From Neisseriaceae bacterium (GTDB lineage: Bacteria > Pseudomonadota > Gammaproteobacteria > Burkholderiales > Neisseriaceae), in assembly GCA_017991555.1 (NCBI GenBank), contig JAGOQM010000011.1:20469-84468 (forward strand): a stretch of 64,000 nt of DNA, in the 5' to 3' direction. The notes under the pieces were generated by a model. It was not told where the DNA came from and searched no databases. It worked only from the letters and a program-made list of their open reading frames with translations. Position numbers and translations under genes: made by a program. Shown piece by piece: positions 36,792 through 45,311 of this stretch. The first letter of the stretch is position 1. Each line of letters starts with the position of its first letter.

Positions 36792-37580
36792 ATGAACCCC
36801 ATGATTAATACGGCCATTAAGGCCGCCCGCCGCTCTGCGCACATGATGTTGCGCGCTTCCAACAACTTAACCTCGGTTAAATTTGAAAGCAAAGCGTTTA
36901 ACGATTTCGTGTCTCAGGTAGACAAAGAATCAGAAAATATTTTGGTTTCCATTCTTAAAGAAGCCTACCCTCATCACCGTATTCGCACGGAAGAATCTGG
37001 CGTTCATGGCCCAGCAAAATCTGACTACGAATGGATTATCGATCCTTTGGATGGTACCACCAACTATTTACACGGTCATCCTCAATACGCAATTTCCATT
37101 GCTTTGGCCCACAAAGGCATCGTCACCGACGCCGTGGTGTTTGCTCCAGAGCACAATGAGTTATTTACCGCGTCACGCGGTCAAGGCGCCTTGCTCAACG
37201 ACCGCCGCATTCGCGTGTCTACCCGCATCGAGCTGAACGAATGCTTGATTTCAACCGGCTTCCCAGTGGTTGACCAAAGCATGATGAACACCTACCTTGC
37301 CATTTTAAAAGACGTATTGGCCAAAACCGCCGGTGGTCGCCGTGAAGGCGCTGCCTCTTTAGACCTATGCAACGTCGCCGCTGGCCGCGTTGATGGCTTC
37401 TTCGAATACAACTTAAAACCTTGGGACATCGCAGCCGGTAGCCTACTGGTTCAAGAAGCCGGCGGCATTGTGACCGACTTCTCTGGCGACGACGGCTGGA
37501 TGGAAAGTGGCGACATCGTGGCCGCCAACCCTAAAGTATTGGCCCAATTGCTACAAATCATTGCCAAGCACGAAAAATAA
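36792..37580 (+). CDS. suhB: Inositol monophosphatase family protein SuhB
   Basis: 262 residues. Lithium-sensitive Mg-dependent phosphatase fold with RTEESG, the metal-binding DPLDGTTNYLHG motif near residue 85, and WDIAAGSLLVQEAGG at the C-terminal site. In E. coli SuhB joins the rRNA antitermination complex as well as hydrolysing inositol-1-phosphate. Start chosen at the ATG at 36792, giving MNPMINTAIKAARRS; an upstream frame would add eight residues. Divergent from trmJ and followed by a strong terminator. Confidence 0.94.
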   Translation: MNPMINTAIKAARRSAHMMLRASNNLTSVKFESKAFNDFVSQVDKESENILVSILKEAYPHHRIRTEESGVHGPAKSDYEWIIDPLDGTTNYLHGHPQYAISIALAHKGIVTDAVVFAPEHNELFTASRGQGALLNDRRIRVSTRIELNECLISTGFPVVDQSMMNTYLAILKDVLAKTAGGRREGAASLDLCNVAAGRVDGFFEYNLKPWDIAAGSLLVQEAGGIVTDFSGDDGWMESGDIVAANPKVLAQLLQIIAKHEK

Positions 37581-37597
37581 ACGCCCCGAAATGCCGA

Positions 37598-37629
37598 AAG
37601 CCGCTTCAGCCTACTGAAGCGGCTTTTTT
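37598..37629 (+). terminator. Terminator of suhB
   Basis: AAGCCGCTTCAG pairs with CTGAAGCGGCTT around CCTA, followed by a run of T, 18 bases past the suhB stop codon. Confidence 0.9.
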
Positions 37630-37637
37630 GTGGTCGT

Positions 37638-38388
37638 TTAAGATCCTGCCAATCGCCTTTTTTTCAGGCCCCAAAGCAGAGGCAAGCCTGCTGCGGCGGA
37701 ACACACATGCTTGAGCGTGTGTCCAGACAACCCATCCTTGCGTCAGCGCATAAACCTGATGGTCACCCAACTCAAACAGCTTGGCCACGGCATAACAGGC
37801 CATCACTAAACCCAAAGACACGCCATGACGCTTCGATGCTGCCGGCAACAGCGCCATGCCCACAGGCTGCCGCCATACTGCCACAGCCATAGGGTAAACG
37901 GCCCGGCCACCAAGGCGGCATACGTCATCACCTGCCCAGCCCGATCACTACAACGATGCGTCAGCGTCAGGCCCAGCATGCCCGCAAATGCCCAGACGAT
38001 CCAGCCACAAAGTTTGATCACTGGGCGTCAGGTGATGGGCAAAAGAACCCAAACCCGCCAGAACTAGCCCATAAAAAAACAGCTGCTGTCGTTCGTATAG
38101 GGCTGGCCAATTAGCGCTTAAGGATGAGCCTTGCGACCGCCACACGCCCCAAACGCCGACGCCCATAATCGGCACGTTCGACCACACGTCGCCCCAATGG
38201 CTTAGCCCCCACAGCTGACTTTGATCAGCAAAGGCATGATCGTCAGGATATTGGGCCACATAGGGACCCAACAGCGCCAACAGCACCCAAGCCAACCCCA
38301 AAAGCAACAAATATTTTTCTGGTTTAGATAATGGTAAACGACCTTGGGTAGCCCGCGCCGCCACGGGGATAGAGCCTGGTTTCATCAC
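37638..38388 (-). pseudogene. Ceramidase-like (CREST superfamily) membrane protein, three frameshifts
   Basis: A multi-pass membrane protein of about 250 residues can be rebuilt by switching frame three times. Segment 1 (from 38388 to about 38000) has WSNVPIMGVGVWG and GSFAHHLTPSDQTLWLDRL. Segment 2 (to about 37880) has WAFAGMLGLTLTHRCSDRAG. Segment 3 (to about 37735) has VSLGLVMACYAVAKLFELGD. Segment 4, in a third frame, has SGHTLKHVCSAAAGLPLLWG and stops at 37638. The N, H, D and HxxxH positions match the metal-site pattern of alkaline ceramidases. No single frame covers more than half, so this is a decayed gene or a run of sequencing errors. Confidence 0.72.
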
Positions 38389-38497
38389 GGTACACCTTGC
38401 TTAAAAAAGAATCAGCATGCATGCAGCGGCGAAAAAAGTATTGTTTTATTTCAAAAATACGGCAAAATAAGACCTTTAGAACAAAAAAACAGTACTC

Positions 38498-39232
38498 ATG
38501 AGCACAACGGCCACCTTAATTACGGTTTTAAAACGCGAACTGAAACAAGCCCACATGACCTATGCTGACCTGGCCCAGGCCTTAGGCATGGCGGAATCCA
38601 GCGTCAAGCGCATGTTTAGCCTGGGCGACATGAGCCTGTCTCGGGTAGACGAAATCTGTCAGGTTTTAGACCTTGATTTTGCCGACATCGCCGAACAGGT
38701 GGCCAGCGCACAGCCGGATGTCTCCGAGCTCACCCTGGCTCAGGAACGCGCCCTGATTGCCGATGAAAAACTCCTCCTCATCGCCATTTGCGTCCTTAGC
38801 CGCTGGAGCCTGGCCCAAATTGTGGCGCAATACGCGTTCACCGAAGCTGAGGCCATTGGCTACTTCGTTCAGCTTGACCGCATTGGGGTGATTGAACTGC
38901 GGCCACTGAATCGCTACCGTTTAAAAATGGGCAAAGGCATGCGCTGGCAGCCCAATGGCCCCGTCATGCAATTTTTCCGCGACCATGCCTTGGTGGACTA
39001 TTTTTCTGGCGGCTTTGCCCCCGCCGATGAAGACCTCACCCTCACCTACGGCAGCATCTCACCCAAAGCCCTGCCCGCCTTTATTAAGCGCGTTCAAAAG
39101 CTGGCCAGCGACTTTGCCGACCAGCATCAGCAAGACAATAAGCTGTCGCCCTCTAAGCGCCACGGCTACACCATGGTGATGGCGGTTAGGCGCTGGGAGC
39201 TGGCTTTATTGAAAACCCACGCACGCCGCTGA
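38498..39232 (+). CDS. Helix-turn-helix (Cro/C1-type) transcriptional regulator
   Basis: 244 residues. The N-terminal ~65 residues form an XRE-type DNA-binding domain: MTYADLAQALGMAESSVKRM is the helix-turn-helix and MSLSRVDEICQVLDLDFADI the following helices. The rest (about 75-244) has no named domain; it contains another possible winged-helix segment (LSRWSLAQIVAQYAFTEAEA) and a basic stretch (RYRLKMGKGMRW). Its targets are unknown. It is divergent from the broken ceramidase-like gene, sharing about 110 bp of promoter region. Confidence 0.8.
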   Translation: MSTTATLITVLKRELKQAHMTYADLAQALGMAESSVKRMFSLGDMSLSRVDEICQVLDLDFADIAEQVASAQPDVSELTLAQERALIADEKLLLIAICVLSRWSLAQIVAQYAFTEAEAIGYFVQLDRIGVIELRPLNRYRLKMGKGMRWQPNGPVMQFFRDHALVDYFSGGFAPADEDLTLTYGSISPKALPAFIKRVQKLASDFADQHQQDNKLSPSKRHGYTMVMAVRRWELALLKTHARR

Positions 39233-39321
39233 GATTAGGCGACGACGGCCCTTAAGGCATCAAACCGTTAAGCCTCTCTTTGGCCCAAACAAAGTCACTT
39301 TCAAGCGACGGCCATGCTCAT

Positions 39322-39355
39322 AAATAAAGCCCCACAGAACTGTGGGGCTTTATTT
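39322..39355. terminator. Terminator after the HTH regulator
   Basis: A perfect 15-bp stem (AAATAAAGCCCCACA and complement) with a 4-base loop and A/T ends, active in either direction. Confidence 0.85.
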
Positions 39356-39430
39356 GTCAACGTCGTTTCCGCGTTAAGTAATGCCAATGTGTGAAGTACG
39401 TGATGCGTATTATGTTTATGAATGTTTTGA

Positions 39431-39538
39431 CTACTCAAACCAGCAATCACTCATGGCCATGACCATGAAGACGCCTACCAACAATGCGCTGATCACGACT
39501 AAAGCGGGAATCCCCACCCAAACCATGAACTGTAACAT
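39431..39538 (-). CDS. Possible 35-residue single-span membrane peptide
   Basis: An ATG-started frame of 35 codons encodes a peptide starting MLQFMVWVGIPALVVISALL, a hydrophobic stretch of about 28 residues, and ending MSDCWFE. The composition is that of a small transmembrane protein, which is unlikely but not impossible by chance. The ribosome binding site is weak (AAAG about nine bases upstream). I recognise no family. Lies in an otherwise gene-free region. Confidence 0.35.
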   Translation of the reverse strand: MLQFMVWVGIPALVVISALLVGVFMVMAMSDCWFE

Positions 39539-39864
39539 TTGAGACTTTCATTAAAGATGATTTAAATAACGACCCGTTGCAGCAGCAACGCCACAACATT
39601 TACTAGGCTAGCACTGTTTGTTAATAGGAATCAATATCATTAAAGATATCTCTCGAAAATGAATCTGACCTCAAGGGTGTTTCTATCGGTAAATGCTTTA
39701 AAAACGTCGTTTAGCCCTGTTGCATTCTGGTACCAGTCTGGCCTGCTGCACGGTCAGCGGCAGGAACCTGTCCCTAATTTTCATGGCGATTGGGACAATC
39801 GTCGATGGTCCCCCGCTTCATGCCTGTCCTAATGCAGGTGGGCTAATGAGCCCAAATAGCCAAG
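39539..39864. other. Gene-free segment before the repeat cluster
   Basis: About 326 bases with no frame of interest on either strand and no named operator. It is followed directly by the first copy of the ~100-bp repeat. Confidence 0.5.
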
Positions 39865-39965
39865 CATGGTTTGCTTCTTGTCTTAGGTAATGGGCTGATG
39901 AGGCGAGGCCGTGGGTAGGCTACGCTTTACCCACGCTACGGCATGTTGACCATCACCAAACCATG
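39865..39965. repeat. ~100-bp repeat, copy 1
   Basis: Begins CATGGTTTGC and ends CAAACCATG, so the ends are inverted copies of each other (9 bp). Internally GCCGTGGGTA and TACCCACGCTACGGC can fold into a hairpin. It is about 90 percent like the copy at 40629-40726 by eye. The layout is that of a small non-autonomous element or REP-like sequence. Confidence 0.7.
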
Positions 39966-39992
39966 GGGGTTTTTGGGCTACTAAATTATTTA

Positions 39993-40586
39993 AACTCACC
40001 CCCTTTCCCCTAGGTGAAGTGCCGATTTCCCGCTAAAGCCGCCGAGTTGGGTTCTATCGGGCCGGATGAAGCGAGCAAATCGCTTGTGGCTGCCGACCAC
40101 GTTTTTATAGGAGGCAGAGCACTCTTGCTAGCGCCGGCCCGATGGGTTCCAGCGAGGGCACCCGCTAGGGCGGATTGTCGGGTGGCGTTTTCTTTGCATA
40201 CTTTCTTTTGGCCACGCAAAAGAAAGTCTGTCGCCCTACAGGGCGAAACCCAACGACTAATCAATAGCGATGCTGCCGAAGCATAAATGGTTTTGAAAGG
40301 CTGCTTTTAGTCAGGCATGACTTAAATTTAGGCGTTTTGTTTCGCCCTATGGGCGCCGTCATTTCTTTTTGATGTCAAAAAGAAACGAAGCAAAGAAAAA
40401 CCACCCCACTTTATCCGCCCGCTATGCGGGTGCCCTCGTTGGCCCGCACGTGGCCGGCGGCAAAAACTCATATTTGAGCCTATGGCCAAATACTCAAACA
40501 ACTTTGCCTTAAAGCCCCGGCCCCGCACGAACCGCCTCGGCGGCTAAAAGGGGACGGTACTTCACCTAAAGGAGACGTAGTGAGTT
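39993..40586. repeat. 594-bp imperfect palindromic element
   Basis: The left end AACTCAC (39993) matches GTGAGTT at the right end (40586). Further matched pairs step inward: TAGGTGAAGT (40011-40020) with ACTTCACCTA (40559-40568); AGCCGCCGAG (40037-40046) with CTCGGCGGCT (40536-40545); GAGGGCACCCGC (about 40154-40165) with GCGGGTGCCCTC (about 40426-40437); and GCCCTACAGGGCGAAAC with GTTTCGCCCTATGGGC near the centre. Each arm also contains its own hairpin (40201-40226 and 40362-40385). The centre (about 40265-40330) is unpaired. Short frames inside are products of the repeat, not genes. Confidence 0.75.
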
Positions 40587-40628
40587 GATACTCATAAAAA
40601 CAGGTACAAAGTTTTCTACACACAAAAC

Positions 40629-40726
40629 CATGGTTTGCTTCTTGTCTTATTGGTACTGATGAGGCGAGGCCGTGGGTAGGCTACGTTTTACCCACGCTAC
40701 GGCATTTTGGCCATCACCAAACCATG
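40629..40726. repeat. ~100-bp repeat, copy 2
   Basis: Second copy, in the same orientation as the one at 39865-39965, with the same CATGGTTTG/CAAACCATG ends and the same central hairpin. The two copies bracket the large palindrome at 39993-40586. Confidence 0.7.
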
Positions 40727-40934
40727 ATTTACCAAATCCCAGAAGGCCCAAACGTTCATGCCTTAAAGACAGATTATCTGCCGCTTTTAACCCACTCATC
40801 AGGCCTGTACACAAATTAAACGCAGGAATACCCCCCTTAACGCCCACTTTTCCTCAAAAAAATGCTAAAGTTTATGACTACTTTTTTATTCTACGCCGTG
40901 ATTCGTCACGGCGTGGCCGTTAGGATGCATTGCT

Positions 40935-41516
40935 ATGTTGTTGATGATCGATAATTTTGACAGTTTTACTTATAACATCGTGCAGTATTTGGCCCAGCTC
41001 GGCCAAGACGTGGTGGTTAAACGCCATGATGAAATCAGCGTGGCTGAAATTGAAGCGTTAAATCCTGAGTATTTGGTCATTGGTCCCGGCCCTTGCTCCC
41101 CTAAAGAAGCGGGCATCTCCGTGGCGGCGATTCAACAACTGGCGGGCAAAATGCCCATCATGGGCATTTGCTTAGGCCATCAGGCCATCGGCCATGCCTT
41201 TGGCGGCGACATCGTGTCGGCCAAAACGCTGATGCACGGCAAGGTGTCGCCGGTGCAGCACCACAATGTCGGCATGTTTCACAACTTGCCCAATCCAGTG
41301 AGCTGCACCCGCTACCACAGCCTAGCCATCAACCCGGACACCCTCCCTGACTGCCTCAGCGTGACGGCCTGGACGCAAGATGGTGAAATCATGGGCGTGC
41401 GCCACAAGGACTACGCCATCGAAGGGGTGCAGTTTCACCCCGAGGCTCTGTTGACCGAGCATGGCCACGACATGTTGCAGAATTTTTTAACCGAACATCA
41501 ACGCCGCAGCGCCTAA
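40935..41516 (+). CDS. trpG: Anthranilate synthase glutamine amidotransferase subunit (TrpG/PabA)
   Basis: Supplies ammonia from glutamine to anthranilate synthase (TrpE) for tryptophan synthesis and often also to PabB for folate. 193 residues of the class I glutamine amidotransferase family: nucleophile C79 in [15 protein letters not shown], and the His-Glu pair in [13 protein letters not shown]. The start codon is preceded by AGGATG. It heads a trpG-trpD-phosphomutase run with gaps of 36 and 15 bp. trpE is not present here. Confidence 0.95.
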   Translation: MLLMIDNFDSFTYNIVQYLAQLGQDVVVKRHDEISVAEIEALNPEYLVIGPGPCSPKEAGISVAAIQQLAGKMPIMGICLGHQAIGHAFGGDIVSAKTLMHGKVSPVQHHNVGMFHNLPNPVSCTRYHSLAINPDTLPDCLSVTAWTQDGEIMGVRHKDYAIEGVQFHPEALLTEHGHDMLQNFLTEHQRRSA

Positions 41517-41552
41517 GCGCGACAGATCACAATAAAAGACAAAGAGAGACTG

Positions 41553-42593
41553 ATGATTACCACCCAAGAAGCACTGAACCGCTTAATCGACAACAACGAA
41601 CTGTTTTTTGATGAAATGGTGCACATCATGCGCCAGATTCTGAATGGTGAAGTGTCGCCTGAGATTACCGCCGCCCTACTCATTGGCCTACGCATTAAGG
41701 TCGAAACGGTTTCTGAAGTGGCCGCAGCAGCCACGGTAATCCGCGAGTTTGCCACCCACGTACCGGTGCAAGACAAAACCCACCTGCTCGACATTGTCGG
41801 CACCGGTGGTGACAACGCCCACACCTTTAATATTTCTACCTGCACCATGTTTGTGGCGGCCGCCGCCGGCGCCAAGGTCGCCAAGCACGGCAACCGTGCG
41901 GTGTCGTCTTCCAGCGGCAGCGCCGACGCCTTAGAAAGCATGGGCATTAACCTTAAACTTAGCCCTGAACAGGTGGGTCAATGCATTGACCAACTGGGCC
42001 TGGGCTTTATGTATGCACCCAACCATCATCAAGCCATGCGCCACGTGGCGCCAGTGCGTAAAGCTTTGGGCGTGCGCACCATTTTCAACATTTTAGGGCC
42101 TTTGTTGAATCCGGCTCAAGCCCCGAATCAGCTCATGGGCGTGTTTCACCCCGACCTGGTGGGCATTCAATCTCGCGTGCTGCAACAGCTGGGTGCCAAA
42201 CACGTGATGGTCGTCAACGGCTGCGACGGCCTCGACGAAATCACCCTTTTAGGCCCCACCAAGGTGGCCGAGCTGAAAGAAGGCTGGATCAGAGAATACA
42301 GCATCCACCCGAACGATTTTGGCATTGACCTCATCGACACTCACAAACCCTTACAGGCGCATTCCACCACCGAATCCTTGCAAAAAATTGACAGCGTTTT
42401 AAACGGTGAAGCCGGCCCTTGCCGCGACATTGTGTTGCTGAATGCCGCTGCGGCACTGTACTGTGCCGACATTGCCACCGACCTACACGATGGCTTTGAA
42501 CGTGCCAAAGTCGCCATAGACAGCGGCGAAGCCAAGCGCAAGCAACAAAGCTTGATCAGCCACACGCAACAGCTACAAACCATTAAAGAGTAA
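41553..42593 (+). CDS. trpD: Anthranilate phosphoribosyltransferase
   Basis: Second step of tryptophan synthesis: joins anthranilate to PRPP. 346 residues with the class III phosphoribosyltransferase signature [17 protein letters not shown] near residue 80, the [18 protein letters not shown] segment that binds PRPP, and [11 protein letters not shown]. Full length. Downstream of trpG; trpC, which often follows, is absent and is replaced by a phosphomutase gene. Confidence 0.96.
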   Translation: MITTQEALNRLIDNNELFFDEMVHIMRQILNGEVSPEITAALLIGLRIKVETVSEVAAAATVIREFATHVPVQDKTHLLDIVGTGGDNAHTFNISTCTMFVAAAAGAKVAKHGNRAVSSSSGSADALESMGINLKLSPEQVGQCIDQLGLGFMYAPNHHQAMRHVAPVRKALGVRTIFNILGPLLNPAQAPNQLMGVFHPDLVGIQSRVLQQLGAKHVMVVNGCDGLDEITLLGPTKVAELKEGWIREYSIHPNDFGIDLIDTHKPLQAHSTTESLQKIDSVLNGEAGPCRDIVLLNAAAALYCADIATDLHDGFERAKVAIDSGEAKRKQQSLISHTQQLQTIKE

Positions 42594-42608
42594 AGAAAGT
42601 TTAGCCTT

Positions 42609-43988
42609 ATGAGCCTATTGGCCCCTGATATTTTTAAAGCCTACGACATCCGTGGCATTGTGGACGACACCTTAACCTTAAACAGCGCCTATTTGATCGG
42701 CCGCGCCATCGGCGCCAGCGCCGCAGACAAAGGCGTGACCGACATGGCCGTGGGCCGCGATGGTCGCCTTTCTGGCCCCTCGCTGCTGGCCGAGCTGGCG
42801 CGTGGCTTACAAGATGCCGGCCTTAACGTGTTGAGCGTGGGCATGGTGGCCACACCGATGCTGTACTTTGCCGCCCACACCCTGACCCAAGCGTCCGGCG
42901 TCATGGTGACCGGTAGCCACAATCCGCCCAATTACAATGGCTTTAAAATGATGGTTGCTGGCGAAACCCTATCGGGCGAGGCCATTCAAGCCTTACGCCA
43001 GCGCATTGAGGCCGATGACTTACCGCAACGTCCTGTTGGCCAATACAGCGAAGCCGACATTGCCCAAGCCTACCAAGACCACATTGTGGCCGACATCAAA
43101 CCCAAGCGTGGCATGAAGATCGCCATCGATGCGGGCAACGGCGTGGCCGGTGCCTTTGCCGGCGACCTTTATCGGGCGCTGGGCTGTGAGGTGACCGAGT
43201 TATTTTGTGACGTGGACGGCACCTTCCCTAACCACCACCCCGACCCAGCCAAGCCAGAAAACCTTCAGGATTTAATCCACACCTTGGCCACCACCGACTG
43301 TGAAATTGGCCTGGCCTTTGACGGCGACGGCGACCGCCTGGGCGTGGTGACCAAAGAAGGCAACATCATTTGGCCCGACCGCCAGCTGATGCTGTTTGCT
43401 CAAGACGTGCTGTTGCGTCACCCCAAAGCGCAGGTGATTTACGACGTCAAGTCGACGCGCCTATTGCACCCTTGGATCAAACACCACGGCGGCCTGCCCA
43501 TCATGGCCCGCACCGGCCACAGCTTCATCAAGGCCAAGATGAAAGAAACCGGCGCCCTGATTGCCGGTGAAATGAGCGGTCATATTTTCTTTAAAGAGCG
43601 CTGGTTTGGCTTTGACGACGGCATGTATGCCGGCGCGCGCCTGCTGGAAATCTTGTCGGTGTCGGGCAACCCTAATCAGGTACTCAACCAATTGCCCAAC
43701 GCGATTTCGACCCCAGAATTAAACCTGCACATGGCCAAAGAAGGCGACAATCACGCCCTGATTGCCACCTTACAAGCCGCGGCTAAGTTCCCTAATGCCG
43801 ATGAAATCATCAGTATTGATGGCCTTCGAGTGGAATACCAAGACGGCTTTGGCCTCATGCGCGCGTCCAACACCACGCCGGTCATTGTGTTCCGCTTTGA
43901 GGCCGAAACCGAACACGGTTTAAAGCGCATTCAGGCCGAATTCAAACAGGTATTGCAACAGCACACCAGCCTTGCCCTGCCCTTCTAA
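42609..43988 (+). CDS. Phosphomannomutase/phosphoglucomutase
   Basis: Interconverts hexose-6- and hexose-1-phosphates (AlgC/ManB family), feeding GDP-mannose, UDP-glucose and LPS precursors. 459 residues: phosphoserine S103 in VMVTGSHNPPNYNGFKM, metal-binding loop FDGDGDRLGVV near residue 240, sugar-binding loop GEMSGHIFFKERW, and a C-terminal phosphate-binding domain with RASNTTPVIVFRFEA. Last gene before a terminator in the trpG-trpD unit. Confidence 0.93.
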   Translation: MSLLAPDIFKAYDIRGIVDDTLTLNSAYLIGRAIGASAADKGVTDMAVGRDGRLSGPSLLAELARGLQDAGLNVLSVGMVATPMLYFAAHTLTQASGVMVTGSHNPPNYNGFKMMVAGETLSGEAIQALRQRIEADDLPQRPVGQYSEADIAQAYQDHIVADIKPKRGMKIAIDAGNGVAGAFAGDLYRALGCEVTELFCDVDGTFPNHHPDPAKPENLQDLIHTLATTDCEIGLAFDGDGDRLGVVTKEGNIIWPDRQLMLFAQDVLLRHPKAQVIYDVKSTRLLHPWIKHHGGLPIMARTGHSFIKAKMKETGALIAGEMSGHIFFKERWFGFDDGMYAGARLLEILSVSGNPNQVLNQLPNAISTPELNLHMAKEGDNHALIATLQAAAKFPNADEIISIDGLRVEYQDGFGLMRASNTTPVIVFRFEAETEHGLKRIQAEFKQVLQQHTSLALPF

Positions 43989-44000
43989 ATCTCTTGCATC

Positions 44001-44029
44001 AAAAAGGCTGCCCTAAAGGCAGCCTTTTT
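44001..44029 (+). terminator. Terminator of the trpG-trpD-phosphomutase operon
   Basis: AAAAAGGCTGCC pairs perfectly with GGCAGCCTTTTT around a 5-base loop, 12 bases after the stop codon. Confidence 0.9.
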
Positions 44030-44043
44030 CTTGATCTGACAGC

Positions 44044-44649
44044 ATGAACACAAAATACACCCTTATCCTCGACCTCTTCGCCAACTTTTTGGCGCCGTGG
44101 CTATTGTTTACCTGGCTGGAACCCAGCCTGGGGTCTTTTCAGGCCTTATTGGCTTCGGCCGTGCCGCCCATTGCCTGGAGCCTCATCGAACTCATCCGCC
44201 ACCGCCGCGTTGACGCCATTTCCCTCTTGGTCATAGGCGGCATTGCCCTCTCGCTATTGGCCATGGGCTTTGGCGCCGACGAGCGGGTTTTGCTCATGCG
44301 CGAATCGTGGATTACTGGGGGAATGGGGGTCATGCTGCTGGGTTCGGCGCTGATCAAGCGCCCGCTGTTGCCGATTTTAATCGGCGCCATCATGCGACGA
44401 CAGGCTGTGGCCACAGAGAAACAACAGGCCTTGGCCCATCCGCTGTTTCAAGCCAGCCTGGCTACCAGCACTTGGGTGTGGGGCCTTGGGCTCCTGCTTG
44501 AGGCCGGCATTCGGCTGTGGATGGCGGCCAGTTGGCCCATTGCTGATAATTTACTCTATGGCCCCATCGTCAGCTACGGCATCATGCTGCTGTTGGTGCT
44601 GTGGTTAGTTGTCCATCACCACCGCCGGATGCGGCAGCGACGTTATTGA
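44044..44649 (+). CDS. VC0807-type integral membrane protein
   Basis: 201 residues with about five membrane segments. The middle part RRVDAISLLVIGGIALSLLA and LLMRESWITGGMGVMLLGSA corresponds to the VC0807 family of uncharacterised membrane proteins. The C-terminus is basic (HHHRRMRQRRY). Function unknown. Its 3' end overlaps the 3' end of narL by 7 bp in convergent orientation, so no terminator separates them. Confidence 0.75.
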   Translation: MNTKYTLILDLFANFLAPWLLFTWLEPSLGSFQALLASAVPPIAWSLIELIRHRRVDAISLLVIGGIALSLLAMGFGADERVLLMRESWITGGMGVMLLGSALIKRPLLPILIGAIMRRQAVATEKQQALAHPLFQASLATSTWVWGLGLLLEAGIRLWMAASWPIADNLLYGPIVSYGIMLLLVLWLVVHHHRRMRQRRY

Positions 44650-45311
44650 GGTGGCGCCACCACGTTGTGCTTCACCGCGAACACGGCGGCCTGTACGCGA
44701 CTGCTTAATTCGAGCTTGCGCAAAATGCTTTGCACGTGCACCTTAATCGTTGACTCTGCCAAATCTAACTTACGGGCGATTTCTTTATTGCTGGCGCCCA
44801 CGGCCAAATAGGACAGGGTTTCGGTTTCGCGCGGGGTCAGCGACTGTAAGGCCAATTCGTCTGCCGAAGCCGGTGGCTGATTGGGCTTAAGCAGGCACTG
44901 CACCAGCTTGGCCGTCATTTCAGGCGAAAACACGGTGTCCCCCTCAACCGCCTTACGAATGCTGTCTAGTAAAAATTCGGCGTTGATGTTTTTTAACAAA
45001 AACCCCTTCGCCCCTAGGCGCATGCATTCGGTTAAGTCTTCGGCGTCTTCGGACACCGTCAGCATCAACACCACCTGCTCTGGGTCGGCGCTGAGGATTT
45101 GCGCCAGCGCTTCTTGCCCATTCATGACCGGCATGTCCAAATCCAAGAGCACAATGTCGGGCTGTAATGATTTGGTTAACTTCACCCCCTCTAGTCCGTC
45201 GGCGGCTTCGCCCACGATCAAAAAATCAGCCTGGCGTTGAAGCAACGCTTTAATGCCGCTTCGGAACAGCGTGTGGTCATCAATTAGTAAAATTTTAATT
45301 TGCGTCGTCAT
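44643..45311 (-). CDS. narL: Nitrate/nitrite response regulator NarL
   Basis: 222 residues: receiver domain with D11, D12 and phosphoacceptor D57 (IVLLDLDMPVMNG), T and K in LMLTVSEDAED and GFLLKN, then a LuxR/GerE-type helix-turn-helix (LTPRETETLSYLAVGASNKE). Phosphorylated by NarX it activates the nar genes and represses alternative respiratory ones. Its start overlaps the end of narX by 4 bp. Last in the narK1-narK2-narX-narL unit. Confidence 0.92.
   Translation of the reverse strand: MTTQIKILLIDDHTLFRSGIKALLQRQADFLIVGEAADGLEGVKLTKSLQPDIVLLDLDMPVMNGQEALAQILSADPEQVVLMLTVSEDAEDLTECMRLGAKGFLLKNINAEFLLDSIRKAVEGDTVFSPEMTAKLVQCLLKPNQPPASADELALQSLTPRETETLSYLAVGASNKEIARKLDLAESTIKVHVQSILRKLELSSRVQAAVFAVKHNVVAPPQ

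Noticed and set aside
40010..40528. Several 60-90 codon frames inside the large palindrome
   Set aside because: They arise from the repeat on both strands and have no protein family; the palindrome explains them.
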